A DNA stretch of 64,000 nucleotides from Haloarcula sp. DT43 (lineage in GTDB: Archaea; Halobacteriota; Halobacteria; Halobacteriales; Haloarculaceae): NCBI RefSeq assembly GCF_037078405.1, contig NZ_JAYMGZ010000001.1:434001-498000 (forward strand), given 5' to 3'. This document shows positions 51,598 through 61,283 of the stretch, piece after piece. The notes below the pieces were generated by a model, which made no database searches, had not been told where the DNA came from, and saw nothing but the letters and a program-made list of their open reading frames with translations. Position 1 is the first letter of the stretch. Each line of letters starts with the position of its first letter. Position numbers and translations under genes: made by a program.

Positions 51598-53613
51598 ATG
51601 ACGCTCCGGACGGCACTCAACGACTTCAAGCGGACGCGGGACCGCCGCCACCAGTTCCCGGGTGAGCTCCGCTCTACGACGGGCATCTTCTCCGGGTTCG
51701 ACAGCCGGCTGGTCCACGTTGACGGCGACGGCTCGCTGCGGGACTACTCCTACCCGCTGTGTGGGCTCACGGGCATCGACCGCTCGCGGTTCGGCGTCGA
51801 GACGGACTCGACGACGTGGTTCGGGGCCGACGCCGAGCAGCGATACCGCGGCGACGGTGGCGTCGTCGAGACGGTCCACGACTGTGGCGACTGGGCCGTC
51901 GTCCAGACGGACTGTACCATCGAGCGGGCCCACATCACCCGGTTCGAACTCCGCGGCGACGCGCCCGCGAACGTGTCGCTGCGGGCCTTCCTCGATTTCG
52001 CACCGGACGGGCGGGACGGCCGGCAGAGCCTCCTGGTGCACGGGAACGCTGTCGAGGCCTACCACCGCTCCGAGCACGACTTCGCTGGCGTCTCCAGCGA
52101 ACTCGACACCATCCGGGGGCAGATTCCCGAACGGTTCCCCGAACTCGTCGACGGCGACCCCGTCTCGTTCCCCCGGGCCACCGGGGCGCGGCGGTACGAG
52201 GACACGACGCTGACCGGCGGCGTCCTGCTGACCGCGCCGTTCGTCGACGGCGGCGTCACGCTGGCGACGCTGCTTACCGACACGGCCGACACCGACCGCG
52301 ACGCGGCGCTGTCGACCGTCGACCGGCTGGTCAGCGACCACGATACTGCGGAGACGCTGGTCGAAGTCGACGAGACACAGCGCCCAGGCGTGCCCGCGGA
52401 CACGCCGAGCCGCGACAGCGTCGTGGCCGACCTCCGGGTCCTCTCGCTGCTCTCGGCCGCCAACGGGGCCAGAATGGCCGCTCCTGACTTCGACCCGTAC
52501 TACGTCACCTCCGGCGGCTACGGCTACACGTGGTTCCGGGACGACGCCGAGATAGCGGCGTTCCTGCTCGAAGCCGACGAGACGTTCGACCTCGGGCTGT
52601 CGGCGTGGCACCGGCGCTCCGCCGAATTCTACTGTCGCACACAGCGACCGGACGGGAGCTGGCCCCACCGCGTCTGGCCGGGCGACGAAACGCTCGCGCC
52701 GGGCTGGGCGAACGCCCGGCTCGAAAGCGGTTCGGACGCGGACTATCAGGCCGACCAGACCGCGAGCGTCACCACCTTCCTCGCGACGTACCTCCGGACC
52801 GGCGAGCCAGCCGACCCGGAGCGAATCGAAGCCACGCTCGGGCGCGCCGTCGAGAGCATCGACGACACGCTGGCCGACGACGGTCTCCCCATCGCTTGCC
52901 AGAACGCCTGGGAGAACATGCAGGGCCGGTTCACGCACACCGCTGCGACCTTCGTGCACGCCTACGCGGCCGTCGCCCGCGCGCCCGTCTCGGCCACGCT
53001 CCGGGACCACGCCCGGTCGCAGGCCGAGACGGTGCTGTCGGCGCTGGACGCGCTCTGGACCGGCGACCGCTACGCCCTCCGCGAACACGACGGTGCCCTC
53101 GACGACCGGCTTGACTCGGCGACGCTGGCCCTCCCCGCGGCCTGTCGCGCCGCCGCCGAGACGGTCGACCTGCCGGCCGCGACCCGCGAGCGGCTCCGGA
53201 CCCACGTCGAGACGACGCTCGACGGGCTGGAACGGGACACCGGCGACGTCCGCGGGCTCGTCCGCTTCGAGGGCGACGACTGGCGGCGCGGCTCACAAGA
53301 CCGCGAGAAGGTCTGGACCGTCTCGACGGCCTGGGGGGCAAACGGAGCCGCGCAGCTGGGGTCGCTCCTGCGCGACGCCGGCGACGGCCGGGCGTCGGCG
53401 GCCTACGCCCGGTCCCGGGACCTGCTTCGGGAACTCCGCCCCGGCGGGTCGCTCGTCCAGTCCGGCGGCTACCTCCCCGAGCAACTGTTCGACGACGGCA
53501 CGGCGGACTGCGGGACGCCGCTCGGCTGGCCCCACGCGCTCCGGCTGGCGACGGTCGCCCACCTCGCTGCCGCCGGGGAACTCACCGCCGAGCCGGCGAG
53601 CGTCGGCGAGTGA
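51598..53613 (+). CDS. GH15 glucoamylase/glucodextranase-like hydrolase
   Basis: A 671-residue cytoplasmic enzyme (no signal peptide). The N-terminal super-beta-sandwich (about 1-270) is followed by an (alpha/alpha)6 barrel with YGYTWFRDDAEIAAFLLE, RTQRPDGSWPHRVWPGDE, YQADQTASVTTFLATYL and CQNAWENMQGRFTHTAATFV, which carry substrate-binding and candidate catalytic acids. GH15 enzymes release glucose from the non-reducing end of alpha-glucans. Its promoter faces the TrmB-type gene. The start fits the TATA box at 51566-51574. Confidence 0.9.
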   Translation: MTLRTALNDFKRTRDRRHQFPGELRSTTGIFSGFDSRLVHVDGDGSLRDYSYPLCGLTGIDRSRFGVETDSTTWFGADAEQRYRGDGGVVETVHDCGDWAVVQTDCTIERAHITRFELRGDAPANVSLRAFLDFAPDGRDGRQSLLVHGNAVEAYHRSEHDFAGVSSELDTIRGQIPERFPELVDGDPVSFPRATGARRYEDTTLTGGVLLTAPFVDGGVTLATLLTDTADTDRDAALSTVDRLVSDHDTAETLVEVDETQRPGVPADTPSRDSVVADLRVLSLLSAANGARMAAPDFDPYYVTSGGYGYTWFRDDAEIAAFLLEADETFDLGLSAWHRRSAEFYCRTQRPDGSWPHRVWPGDETLAPGWANARLESGSDADYQADQTASVTTFLATYLRTGEPADPERIEATLGRAVESIDDTLADDGLPIACQNAWENMQGRFTHTAATFVHAYAAVARAPVSATLRDHARSQAETVLSALDALWTGDRYALREHDGALDDRLDSATLALPAACRAAAETVDLPAATRERLRTHVETTLDGLERDTGDVRGLVRFEGDDWRRGSQDREKVWTVSTAWGANGAAQLGSLLRDAGDGRASAAYARSRDLLRELRPGGSLVQSGGYLPEQLFDDGTADCGTPLGWPHALRLATVAHLAAAGELTAEPASVGE

Positions 53614-53674
53614 CGCGGGGATTCCGGTCGGAACTCTGCCGCGTAGGGACTGTATAACGGGTCGAAAAGGGCGG

Positions 53675-54841
53675 CTACTGTGGCGTCGCGACGGGCGCGT
53701 CCTCGCCGGCCGTGACCGCCTCACCGGTCTCCGGGTCGAACAGGTGGACCGCCGACTCGTCGAACGACACCCGGACGCGGTCGCCGACGGCCGGTTCCAC
53801 GTCGGTGCTCACCCTGGCGACGAACGCCGGGACGCCGTCGCCCTCGAACCCGGGCCGTGCCTCGCCCAGGTCGAGATAGAGGTAGTTGTCGCTGCCGACG
53901 GGTTCGAGCACGTCGACCGTCGCCGGGACGGCGTTCTGGTCGCCGCCGTCGCTGACGGAGACGTGTTCCGGCCGGACTCCCAGCACGTACGCGCCACCCC
54001 GACCGTCGCCCAGGGACCCGATACGGCCGCCCGTGAGGTCGTACTCGAACTCCTCGCTCGCGCCGGTGAGGCGCACGCCGTCGCCGACCGACTCCGCGGT
54101 CACGTCGAGGAAGTTCATCGACGGCGAGCCGACGAAGCCGCCGACGAACCGGTTGCTCGGGTTCTCGTACACCGTCTTCGGCCGGCCGGTCTGCTGGAGC
54201 CGCCCGTCGTCGAGGATGACGATGCGGTCGCCCATCGTCATGGCCTCCTCCTGGTCGTGGGTGACGTAGACGGCCGTGATACCCAGTTCCTCCTGCAGCC
54301 GCTGGATTTCGGTCCGCATCGTCGTCCGGAGCTTCGCGTCGAGGTTGCTGAGCGGCTCGTCGAAGAGGAACACGTCGGGTTCGCGGACGATGGCCCGGCC
54401 CAGCGCGACCCGCTGTTTCTGGCCGCCCGAGAGCTGGTCCGGCGTGTCGTCCAGCAGGTCGTCGATGCCCATCATCTCGGCCGTCTCGGTGACCCGCTCC
54501 TCGCGTTCGGCCTTCGAGAGGTCGGTGCTCATCCGCAGGCCGAAGGCCATGTTCTGCCGGATGGACTTGTGCGGGTACAGCGCGTAGTTCTGGAACACCA
54601 TCGCCACGTCGCGCTTGCGGGCGTGGACGTCCGTCACGTCCTCGTCGCCGATGCGGATGCGCCCGCTCGTCGGCCGTTCGAGGCCGGCAATCATCCGCAG
54701 CGTCGTCGACTTCCCACACCCCGACGGGCCGACGACCGTTACGAACTCCCCGTCGTCGATAGTCAGGTCGATGTCCTCGACCGCGACGATGGAGCCGCCA
54801 TCGAACTCCTTCCGGAGACCGTCTAGTTCGAGACTCGCCAT
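53675..54841 (-). CDS. malK: sugar ABC transporter ATP-binding protein (MalK/MsmX/UgpC type)
   Basis: A 388-residue ATPase. Walker [19 protein letters not shown] (about 37-54), Q-loop [14 protein letters not shown], signature [17 protein letters not shown], Walker [18 protein letters not shown] and H-loop [12 protein letters not shown] are intact. A C-terminal OB-fold regulatory domain (about 240-388: [11 protein letters not shown]) is present, as in MalK. It powers the importer encoded at 57.2-60.6 kb and lies directly downstream of the amylase gene. A TATA-like TTATTATC lies at 54864-54871 (reverse strand). Confidence 0.93.
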   Translation of the reverse strand: MASLELDGLRKEFDGGSIVAVEDIDLTIDDGEFVTVVGPSGCGKSTTLRMIAGLERPTSGRIRIGDEDVTDVHARKRDVAMVFQNYALYPHKSIRQNMAFGLRMSTDLSKAEREERVTETAEMMGIDDLLDDTPDQLSGGQKQRVALGRAIVREPDVFLFDEPLSNLDAKLRTTMRTEIQRLQEELGITAVYVTHDQEEAMTMGDRIVILDDGRLQQTGRPKTVYENPSNRFVGGFVGSPSMNFLDVTAESVGDGVRLTGASEEFEYDLTGGRIGSLGDGRGGAYVLGVRPEHVSVSDGGDQNAVPATVDVLEPVGSDNYLYLDLGEARPGFEGDGVPAFVARVSTDVEPAVGDRVRVSFDESAVHLFDPETGEAVTAGEDAPVATPQ

Positions 54842-54941
54842 TGTCCTGGGTCACACACCGCTCGATAATAAGTTTGATGGGATTTTTCATAGAAGTTTCC
54901 AACGACTCCAGGGCCCCGCCGAGTCCGCGGACGCGGCCGGT

Positions 54942-57032
54942 TCAGCCGTCCGCCGCCGGCACGACGACGACATCTTCGACCGAAACCGTCCCGTCGCTAC
55001 TGACCAGATTGCCACTGAGAAGGTCGGTGTCCCCGACCGGGGTATCCAGTGAGACCGACGCCGCCCCGTCGCCGAAGTGCAGGACGACGACCAGCGTCTC
55101 GTCGTCGTCGGTGCGCTCGTAGGCGACGACGCGGTCCCCGTCGCCGGTGTCGACGGCGTGCGAAACCGATGTCATTCCTGGTGCGCGCAGGGCGGCGTGG
55201 TCGTCCCGCAGCGCCACCAGCCGTCGGTGGAACTCCGTGAGGTCGGCGTCGCCGTCGTGCCAGCGCATCGTCCCGCGCTGGCGCTCGACGCCGCGCTCCT
55301 GGCCGGCGTATATCATCGGCGTCCCGGGGAGCGTGAACACTGCTCCGACGGCCGCCCGCAGCGGCGCGGCCCCACACTCCTCGAGGTAACGGTCCTCGTC
55401 GTGGTTGTCGACGTAGCGCATGTGGCCGGTGCGGTCGGGGTAGCCCCGCTCGACCGATTCGTCGAGGGCGCCGAACAGCGCCGACACCGGCTCGTCGCCC
55501 CGGCCCACGTCGCGGAGCGAGTCGAACAGGTCCGTGTCGTAGTGGAGGTCGAACTCGTTTTCCGCGAAGGCGGCGTCGCGCGGGACCGTCTCGTCGAGCA
55601 GCAGGAACTCGGGGTCGTCGGCTTTCACCCGCTCGCGGACCTCCTTCCAGAACCCGTGTGGGACGCCCCAGGCCACGTCACAGCGGAAGCCGTCGACCAC
55701 GTCGCGCCACTCCTCGACCACGTCGAGCATCCAGCGGCGGACGGCCGGCGAGTCGTAGTTGAGGTTCGGGATGTGCGTCCAGTTGAAGTAGTACCCCGGG
55801 GCGTCCTCGCCGGCCCAGTCGACGCCGGAGAGGTCGCGCTCGGCCGGGACGCGCTCGTAGTAATCGGCGTACTCTGGGACGCCCGCCCGGTGGAGCTGGA
55901 AGGCCGGGTGGTCCCGCGAGCTGTGGTTGATGACCAGGTCGAAGACGACCCGGATTCCCGCGTCGTGGAGCCGGTCGACCAGCGACTCGAACTCCCGGCG
56001 CGTCCCCAGGTCCGCGGCGGTGTCGAAGAAGTCCGTGATGTGGTAGCCGTGCCGGGTCGGACTCGCCTGGACGGGCGTGAGCCACACCACGTCGACCCCC
56101 AGCGACTCGATGTAGGGGACCCGCCGCTCGATGGCCTCGAAAGTGGTGGCGACGGTCTCGCCCGCGAACGACCGGACGAATATCTCGTAGATGGTGGCGT
56201 CGCCGGTCCAGGCCGGCGGGTCGGCCGGCCGTGAGACGGCCAGTGTGTCGCCTGCGCTCGTCTCCCCGCCCCCGGTCCTGCCGTCGCGCTCCACGACCAG
56301 CGTGTCAGAGACGCTGTGGCGCTCGGCGACGGCGACCGCGTGAATCCGGGCCGTCTCGGGAAGGGCCTCGCGTGGGACCCGGAGTTCGTCGCCGTCGACG
56401 GTCACGGCTGACTCCGCCAGCGTGTCTCGGCCGTCGAGATGGAACTCCACCGCCGGCTCGCTTCCCGACGGGGCCGCGCGGACGTGCGCAGAGACGACGA
56501 GGTCCCCGTCGACGCGGTCGCCGGCGAGTTCGACCCCCGGCCGACCGGGTCCCTCGACGGTGACTTCGTCGGTCGCAGTCGCCTCGAAGGAGCCGTCGAA
56601 ACTGAAGATAGCGTGGTGGGTCCCCGGCGGCAGGTCGGCCTCGACGACCCACTCGTCGCCGTCGCGTTCGGCCCAGTGTGTCCCCATCGTGAAGTCGTTG
56701 AACTTCCCGATGACGACGGCGCGGTCGGCGACGGCGAGGTCCTCGGCCCCGAAGTCGTCTTCGGTAACGCTGAACCGGACGGTCTCGGTGACGGCCGGGA
56801 ACGCCCGCACGACCTGCTCGTGCGTCTCGCCGGCGATAGACACCGCCGCCCGGTACACGCCCGGAACGTCGGGGTTGAGGTGACAGACCGGACCGTCACC
56901 GAGCGTCGCCGTACTCCCCGCTGGCCGCTCGACCAGCTCCCACTCGGCGGCCACGTCGGGGTCGGGCCGGCGCGGCGCCAGTTCGACCGGGTCGCCGACG
57001 GCGGCGAACCGCGGCGGGCCTGGATGGTGCAT
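54942..57032 (-). CDS. GH13 alpha-amylase/cyclomaltodextrinase-like hydrolase
   Basis: A 696-residue enzyme starting MHHPGPPRFAAVGDPVELAP, without a signal peptide. Residues about 1-260 contain beta-sandwich modules, including a possible CBM48-like unit (FNDFTMGTHWAERDGDEWVV). The GH13 barrel begins near 285 (WTGDATIYEIFVRSFAG) and shows region I VVFDLVINHSSRDHP, region II DGFRCDVAWGVP with the nucleophile Asp, region III FLLLDETVP with the acid Glu and region IV YVDNHDED. It probably opens imported oligo- or cyclodextrins in the cytoplasm. The ATG at 57032 is preferred over upstream in-frame codons in the promoter region. Confidence 0.91.
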   Translation of the reverse strand: MHHPGPPRFAAVGDPVELAPRRPDPDVAAEWELVERPAGSTATLGDGPVCHLNPDVPGVYRAAVSIAGETHEQVVRAFPAVTETVRFSVTEDDFGAEDLAVADRAVVIGKFNDFTMGTHWAERDGDEWVVEADLPPGTHHAIFSFDGSFEATATDEVTVEGPGRPGVELAGDRVDGDLVVSAHVRAAPSGSEPAVEFHLDGRDTLAESAVTVDGDELRVPREALPETARIHAVAVAERHSVSDTLVVERDGRTGGGETSAGDTLAVSRPADPPAWTGDATIYEIFVRSFAGETVATTFEAIERRVPYIESLGVDVVWLTPVQASPTRHGYHITDFFDTAADLGTRREFESLVDRLHDAGIRVVFDLVINHSSRDHPAFQLHRAGVPEYADYYERVPAERDLSGVDWAGEDAPGYYFNWTHIPNLNYDSPAVRRWMLDVVEEWRDVVDGFRCDVAWGVPHGFWKEVRERVKADDPEFLLLDETVPRDAAFAENEFDLHYDTDLFDSLRDVGRGDEPVSALFGALDESVERGYPDRTGHMRYVDNHDEDRYLEECGAAPLRAAVGAVFTLPGTPMIYAGQERGVERQRGTMRWHDGDADLTEFHRRLVALRDDHAALRAPGMTSVSHAVDTGDGDRVVAYERTDDDETLVVVLHFGDGAASVSLDTPVGDTDLLSGNLVSSDGTVSVEDVVVVPAADG

Positions 57033-57242
57033 GTCCCTACGGTGCGCGGTCGGTACTGTGAGTGTTACGCTTCCGAAAAACGTCTGAAAATATATTACCT
57101 CAATTCTAATCACGGTCCGCAGTCGGCGAAACCGCCACACTGCGGGGCGGTTCCCCGGCACGGTCTGGAATCTATCATCATTGTCCCCTCTCATTTCCGA
57201 ATGATTTAAGTTGTGAACGACTATTTCATCGCATATCTATCC
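57033..57242. promoter_or_regulatory. divergent promoter region of amylase and malE
   Basis: The TATA-like block TAATATATTTT (57089-57099, reverse strand) serves the amylase with a leader of about 30 nt. For malE the best candidate is ATTTAAGT (57204-57211). An inverted repeat ATCATT (57177-57182) / AATGAT (57200-57205) overlaps the malE box. TGAAAATATATTAC (57085-57098) is shared with the GH15 promoter. A TrmB-type or other regulator may bind here; not proven by sequence. Confidence 0.45.
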
Positions 57243-58517
57243 ATGACGATGGAACGACGGACGATACTCAAGCGAATCGGCGGCGTCGGGGCGACTGCGG
57301 CCGTAGCCGGCTGCAGCGTCCGAGAGCAGGGCGGCGACGGGTCGGGCGGGGGAGCGGCGTCCGGCGACGGCGCGGCCGACGACGAAAGCGGCGCGAGCCA
57401 GGGCGGGACCGCGACGGCGTGGTACCAGCTCCAAGACTCGGAGATTCCCGCGCGGGAGGCCGCGATGGAGACGTTCACCAGCGAGACGGAGTTCGCCGTC
57501 GACGGGTCGGACATCTCCGACATGGAGAAAAAGACCACGAGCGCGATTCCGGCCGGGCAGGGGCCGGAGATATTCGAGTGGGCGCACGACTGGGTCGGCG
57601 ACTACTACCAGCGGGAGTTCGTCGTCGACCAGTTCGAGGCCCTCTCCGTGAGCCTAGACCAGTTCACGGACGCCGCGGCCTCCGCCGTCCAGTTCGACGA
57701 CGCCGTCGTCGGCCTCCCGCACTCGGCGGAGACGGTGACGCTCATCTACAACGCGGACATCGTCGACGAGGCTCCCGAGACGGTCGAGGACATGGTGGCG
57801 GCGATGGAGGACTACCACGACCCGAGCAGCAGCCAGTACGGCCTCGCCGCGCCGTTCAATCCGTACTTCACGAGCGGCTGGATTCAGGCCTTCGGGGGCT
57901 ACTACTTCGACCCGGACCAGGACCCGGCGCTCGGGCTCGACGCCGCCGAAGCCGTCGAGGGACTCCAGTTCGCCCTCGACACGCTCCGGCCGTACATGCC
58001 CGACGACCCGAACTACGAACCGCAGGCCGCGACCTTCTCGGAGGGCAACGCCGCCTTCGCGGTCAACGGGCCGTGGTACCTGGCGACGCTGAACCAGAAC
58101 GACGTGAACTACGAGGTGGCGACGTTCCCCGACATCGACGGCGGCGAGGTGACGCCCTACACCGGCATCTCGATGTGGTACTTCGCGGACGCGATGAGCG
58201 AGGGCGGGGCCGACGCGACGGCTGCGCGGAACTTCGTCGAGTGGTTCGCCACAAACGAGGACCACGCAACGCGACTCGCCGAGGAGCAGGGCGCGATTCC
58301 GGTCCTCGACAGCCTCGTCGGCAGTGACGAACTCCCCGCCCACGTCCGGACGTACTCCCAGACGGTCAGCCAGGGGGTTCCGATGCCGACCGACCCCCGC
58401 ATGAACAAGGTCTGGGCCCCGCTCGAGAACGCCCTCATCGAGGCGTTCAACGGCGACGCGAGCGCCGAAGACGCACTGACGACCGCCGCCGAGGAAATCC
58501 GCAGCAACTGGGAGTGA
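57243..58517 (+). CDS. malE: ABC transporter substrate-binding lipoprotein (malto-oligosaccharide type)
   Basis: A 424-residue exported protein. The N terminus MTMERRTILKRIGGVG contains a twin-arginine signal and ends in lipobox AAVAGC, so it is Tat-exported and lipid-anchored. A Gly/Asp-rich linker precedes a family 1 solute-binding fold: AMETFTSETEFAV, GQGPEIFEWAHDWVGDY, GLPHSAETVTLIYN, YGLAAPFNPYFTSGWIQAFG and FAVNGPWYLATL. The malto-oligosaccharide ligand is inferred from neighbours (amylase, GH15, MalK). It begins the malE-F-G operon. Confidence 0.92.
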   Translation: MTMERRTILKRIGGVGATAAVAGCSVREQGGDGSGGGAASGDGAADDESGASQGGTATAWYQLQDSEIPAREAAMETFTSETEFAVDGSDISDMEKKTTSAIPAGQGPEIFEWAHDWVGDYYQREFVVDQFEALSVSLDQFTDAAASAVQFDDAVVGLPHSAETVTLIYNADIVDEAPETVEDMVAAMEDYHDPSSSQYGLAAPFNPYFTSGWIQAFGGYYFDPDQDPALGLDAAEAVEGLQFALDTLRPYMPDDPNYEPQAATFSEGNAAFAVNGPWYLATLNQNDVNYEVATFPDIDGGEVTPYTGISMWYFADAMSEGGADATAARNFVEWFATNEDHATRLAEEQGAIPVLDSLVGSDELPAHVRTYSQTVSQGVPMPTDPRMNKVWAPLENALIEAFNGDASAEDALTTAAEEIRSNWE

Positions 58518-58527
58518 CACGCGACGC

Positions 58528-59490
58528 ATGAGTACGGTCTCACGAGCGGCGGACCGCATCGAATCGGTCCCGTTTCTGACGCGGGACGACGCGTCGTTAC
58601 TGCTAGTGCTGCCGGGGCTGTTCGTCTTCTCGGCGTTCATGCTGTTCCCGGTCCTCTACCTGCTCGGCATCTCCTTTACCAACGCCGAGCCGGCGAACCT
58701 CTTCGCCGGCGAGGGTGTCGTCGCCGTACTCACGTTCGGCGACGCGCTGTTCGTCGGCCTGTCGAACTACGTCGACGTACTGACCGACCCGCAGTTCTGG
58801 AACTCCTTCGGCGTCACCTGGCTGTTCGTCGCCACGAGCGTCACGCTCAAAATCGGAGCGAGCCTGGCTATCGCGCTCGTCGTCACGAGCGACCTCGTCC
58901 GGGGCAAGCGCGTCCTGCGCTCGCTCATCATCTTCCCGATGGGGCTGCCGCCGATTTTCACCATCACCGTGTGGCGCGGCATCTTCAGCTCCGCCGAGTT
59001 CGGGCTGATGAACCAGTTGCTGACCGCGTTCGGGGCGAGTTCGGTCGCGTGGCTGTCGGGCCGCTGGACCGCCTTCGTCGCGTACAACGTCACGGAGGCG
59101 TGGCTGGCGTACCCGTTCATGGTCATCATCACCGTCAGCGCGCTCCAAGACGTGCCCGAGGAGCTCCACGAGGCCGCGGTCGTCGACGGCGCGGGCTTTC
59201 TCGCCCGCTTTGCCCACATCACGCTGCCGTCCATCAAGCGGCCCGTCCTGTTCGCGTCGATTCTCACGTCGGCCGCGTCGTTCCAGCAGTTTCTCATCCC
59301 GTTCGTGTTCAATCAGGGCGGGCCGGCCCGGGCCAACGAACTCATCGTCGTCTACGGGTACCGCGAAGCGCTGTCGTTCCAGCAGTACGGTCGCGGCGCG
59401 GCCATCAGCATCATCGCGCTCGTCTTCATCGGCGCGTTCATGTGGCTCAACGTCAAGAAGGGCAAGCTCGCCGACGGGGTGAACGACTGA
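58528..59490 (+). CDS. malF: ABC transporter permease, MalF-like
   Basis: A 320-residue inner-membrane permease with six helices. The EAA loop that contacts the ATPase reads ELHEAAVVDGAGFLARFAHI. Preceding ATWLxYPF-like WLAYPFMVIITVSALQ and the first helix LLLVLPGLFVFSAFMLFPVL fit MalF/UgpA-type permeases. It starts ten bases after malE and shares one base with the next gene. Short form without the large periplasmic loop of E. coli MalF. Confidence 0.93.
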   Translation: MSTVSRAADRIESVPFLTRDDASLLLVLPGLFVFSAFMLFPVLYLLGISFTNAEPANLFAGEGVVAVLTFGDALFVGLSNYVDVLTDPQFWNSFGVTWLFVATSVTLKIGASLAIALVVTSDLVRGKRVLRSLIIFPMGLPPIFTITVWRGIFSSAEFGLMNQLLTAFGASSVAWLSGRWTAFVAYNVTEAWLAYPFMVIITVSALQDVPEELHEAAVVDGAGFLARFAHITLPSIKRPVLFASILTSAASFQQFLIPFVFNQGGPARANELIVVYGYREALSFQQYGRGAAISIIALVFIGAFMWLNVKKGKLADGVND

Positions 59491-60569
59491 TGTTGCTGGG
59501 CGCAGTCGCCCGGAAGCTCGGCGACGACATCAAGACGTTCGCGACGATGCCCGCGCGGACGGTCCGCAAGTGGTCCTACACCGTCCAGGCGGTCCGCCAC
59601 GGCGAACTGCCCGCCTCGGACGTCCTGAAAGTCGTGTTCTCGACCATCGGCGCGACGCTGGTGGTGCTGGCGCTCCTCTTTCCCATCTACTGGATTCTGA
59701 TGGCGGCCCTCTCCGGCTCCGGAAGCTCGCTGTACACCTCCGAGAGCTTCTCGCTCGTCCCCTCCGACCCGACGCTGCGGCCGTTCATCTGGGTCGTCGG
59801 CGACCTCATCGTGCCGGCGTACTCGGTCTCGGTCGGGGTTCCGTTCACCGACCTCGCCGTCGTATTCCAGACGCCGGGGCTCGAAATGCTGGACGCCTCC
59901 GACTACGGCGTCGACCGCCCGTCGGAGTTCAAGCGCTTCCTCTGGAACAGCCTCACGGTGGCGATTCCGACCGTGCTCATCGCCATGTCGCTCATCGTCC
60001 CGGCGGCGTATGCCCTCTCACGCCGCGAGTTCCTCTTCCGCCGGAAGGTCCTGTTCCTCTATGTCCTGATGACCCAAATCGGCGGCGGCCTGGGGGTCGC
60101 CCTGCTCATCGGGATGTACGCGCTGTACGTCCAGTTCGGCATCAACGACAGCAAACTCGCGCTCGCGGTGTACTACGCGGCGACCGCCGTCCCGTTCAAC
60201 ACGTGGCTGCTGAAGACGTACATGGACGGCATTCCGGTCTCCTACGAGGAGGCGGCCGTCGTCGACGGCGCGCCGCCGTGGCGCGTGGTGACGGAGGTCA
60301 TCATCCCGATGTCGACCGCCGGGCTGGCGACGGTGTTCATCTTCGTCTTCCTCACCGGCTGGACCGAGTTCGTCGTCGCCCAGACCCTGCTGGGGACGGA
60401 GAACTACACCCTGCCGGTCGGCCTGTACGCGATGGTCGACGAGTACTCCATCCCGTGGGCGCGCTTCTCGGCGTTCGCGCTCACCTTTGCCTCGCCGATT
60501 ATGCTCGCGTACCTGTTCGCCCAGCGCTACATCGAGGGCGGCCTCTCCTTCAGCGGGATGGAGGGGTAG
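59490..60569 (+). CDS. malG: ABC transporter permease, MalG-like
   Basis: A 359-residue partner permease starting MLLGAVARKLGDDIKTFATM, with one-base overlap (TGATG) with malF. Six helices, of which the first is VVLALLFPIYWILMAALSG; an extended loop of roughly 100 residues follows it. The EAA loop is SYEEAAVVDGAPPWRVVTEV. Its 3' end overlaps the convergent DUF4864 lipoprotein gene by 20 bp. Confidence 0.93.
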   Translation: MLLGAVARKLGDDIKTFATMPARTVRKWSYTVQAVRHGELPASDVLKVVFSTIGATLVVLALLFPIYWILMAALSGSGSSLYTSESFSLVPSDPTLRPFIWVVGDLIVPAYSVSVGVPFTDLAVVFQTPGLEMLDASDYGVDRPSEFKRFLWNSLTVAIPTVLIAMSLIVPAAYALSRREFLFRRKVLFLYVLMTQIGGGLGVALLIGMYALYVQFGINDSKLALAVYYAATAVPFNTWLLKTYMDGIPVSYEEAAVVDGAPPWRVVTEVIIPMSTAGLATVFIFVFLTGWTEFVVAQTLLGTENYTLPVGLYAMVDEYSIPWARFSAFALTFASPIMLAYLFAQRYIEGGLSFSGMEG

Positions 60570-61173
60570 CGGCCACGCCGGTCGTCATCCAACATCCCTC
60601 GTAGCGCGGGCCGGTCTGGCGTTCGAGGTACCACGTGTAGGCCGTCGCCGTCCCGGTCGCGTCCACGACCGTCACCGGCTGTGACGCCGTGTCCTCCCTC
60701 CGGTCGAGGGGCCCGTACCGGACCGCGGTCGCGTTCAGCAGCGGCCGGAACCCCCGCCGTATCGTCTCGACGAAGTCGGCGTACGAGCCCGCGACCGCCC
60801 GGTTCGACGGCGCGGCGAAGTGCCAGGTCGTGTTGATGCCCTCGTTCGTCGCCGGGTCGTTGTTCTGCAGCGCCAGGACCTGGATGTGGACGACCAGCCC
60901 CGGCGGGCGCTCGCAGTTCGGCCGCAGGCCGAGCACCCGCGGCTGTGTCACGGCCGATGTGTTCGCGGCAGTGACGTTCCCCCAGTACCCCCGCTCGCCA
61001 CCCTGCGGGGCCGCCGCCTCGGCGCCCCCGGCCGGCGTCTCGTCGGTCGGAACGGCCGCGGGCGTCACCGTCGGGTCGGCCGATGACGGTCCGCCGCCGA
61101 ACAGCGCCCCGCAGCCGGCCAAGAGCGCGACGACGCAGACTGCTCCCAGTCGGACGGCGCTGGCCCGTGTCAT
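60550..61173 (-). CDS. lipoprotein with DUF4864-like domain
   Basis: A 207-residue exported protein. The signal VRLGAVCVVALLAGCGALFG has lipobox LLAGC near residue 21. A Pro/Ala-rich linker is followed by a domain that I match to DUF4864: HIQVLALQNNDPATNEGINT, ADFVETIRRGFRPLLNATAV, SQPVTVVDATGTATAYTWYL and RYEGCWMTTGVA. Function unknown; probably a surface protein. It is convergent with malG and divergent from the exchanger gene. Confidence 0.82.
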   Translation of the reverse strand: MTRASAVRLGAVCVVALLAGCGALFGGGPSSADPTVTPAAVPTDETPAGGAEAAAPQGGERGYWGNVTAANTSAVTQPRVLGLRPNCERPPGLVVHIQVLALQNNDPATNEGINTTWHFAAPSNRAVAGSYADFVETIRRGFRPLLNATAVRYGPLDRREDTASQPVTVVDATGTATAYTWYLERQTGPRYEGCWMTTGVAATPPSR

Positions 61174-61283
61174 ACGGGACCATATGACTGCACGGCCTTC
61201 GCTGTTCGGTCTCTCACACGGCGACGCCGCTCGTCGTCCCCGAGGTCAACGTTTTTGAATCCCGAGATTATCACTCGAACTAC

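Noticed and set aside
54951-54960. Frameshift suspected at the end of the amylase gene
   Set aside because: The frame ends normally with a beta-rich C-terminal domain; GH13 regions I-IV are all in one frame.
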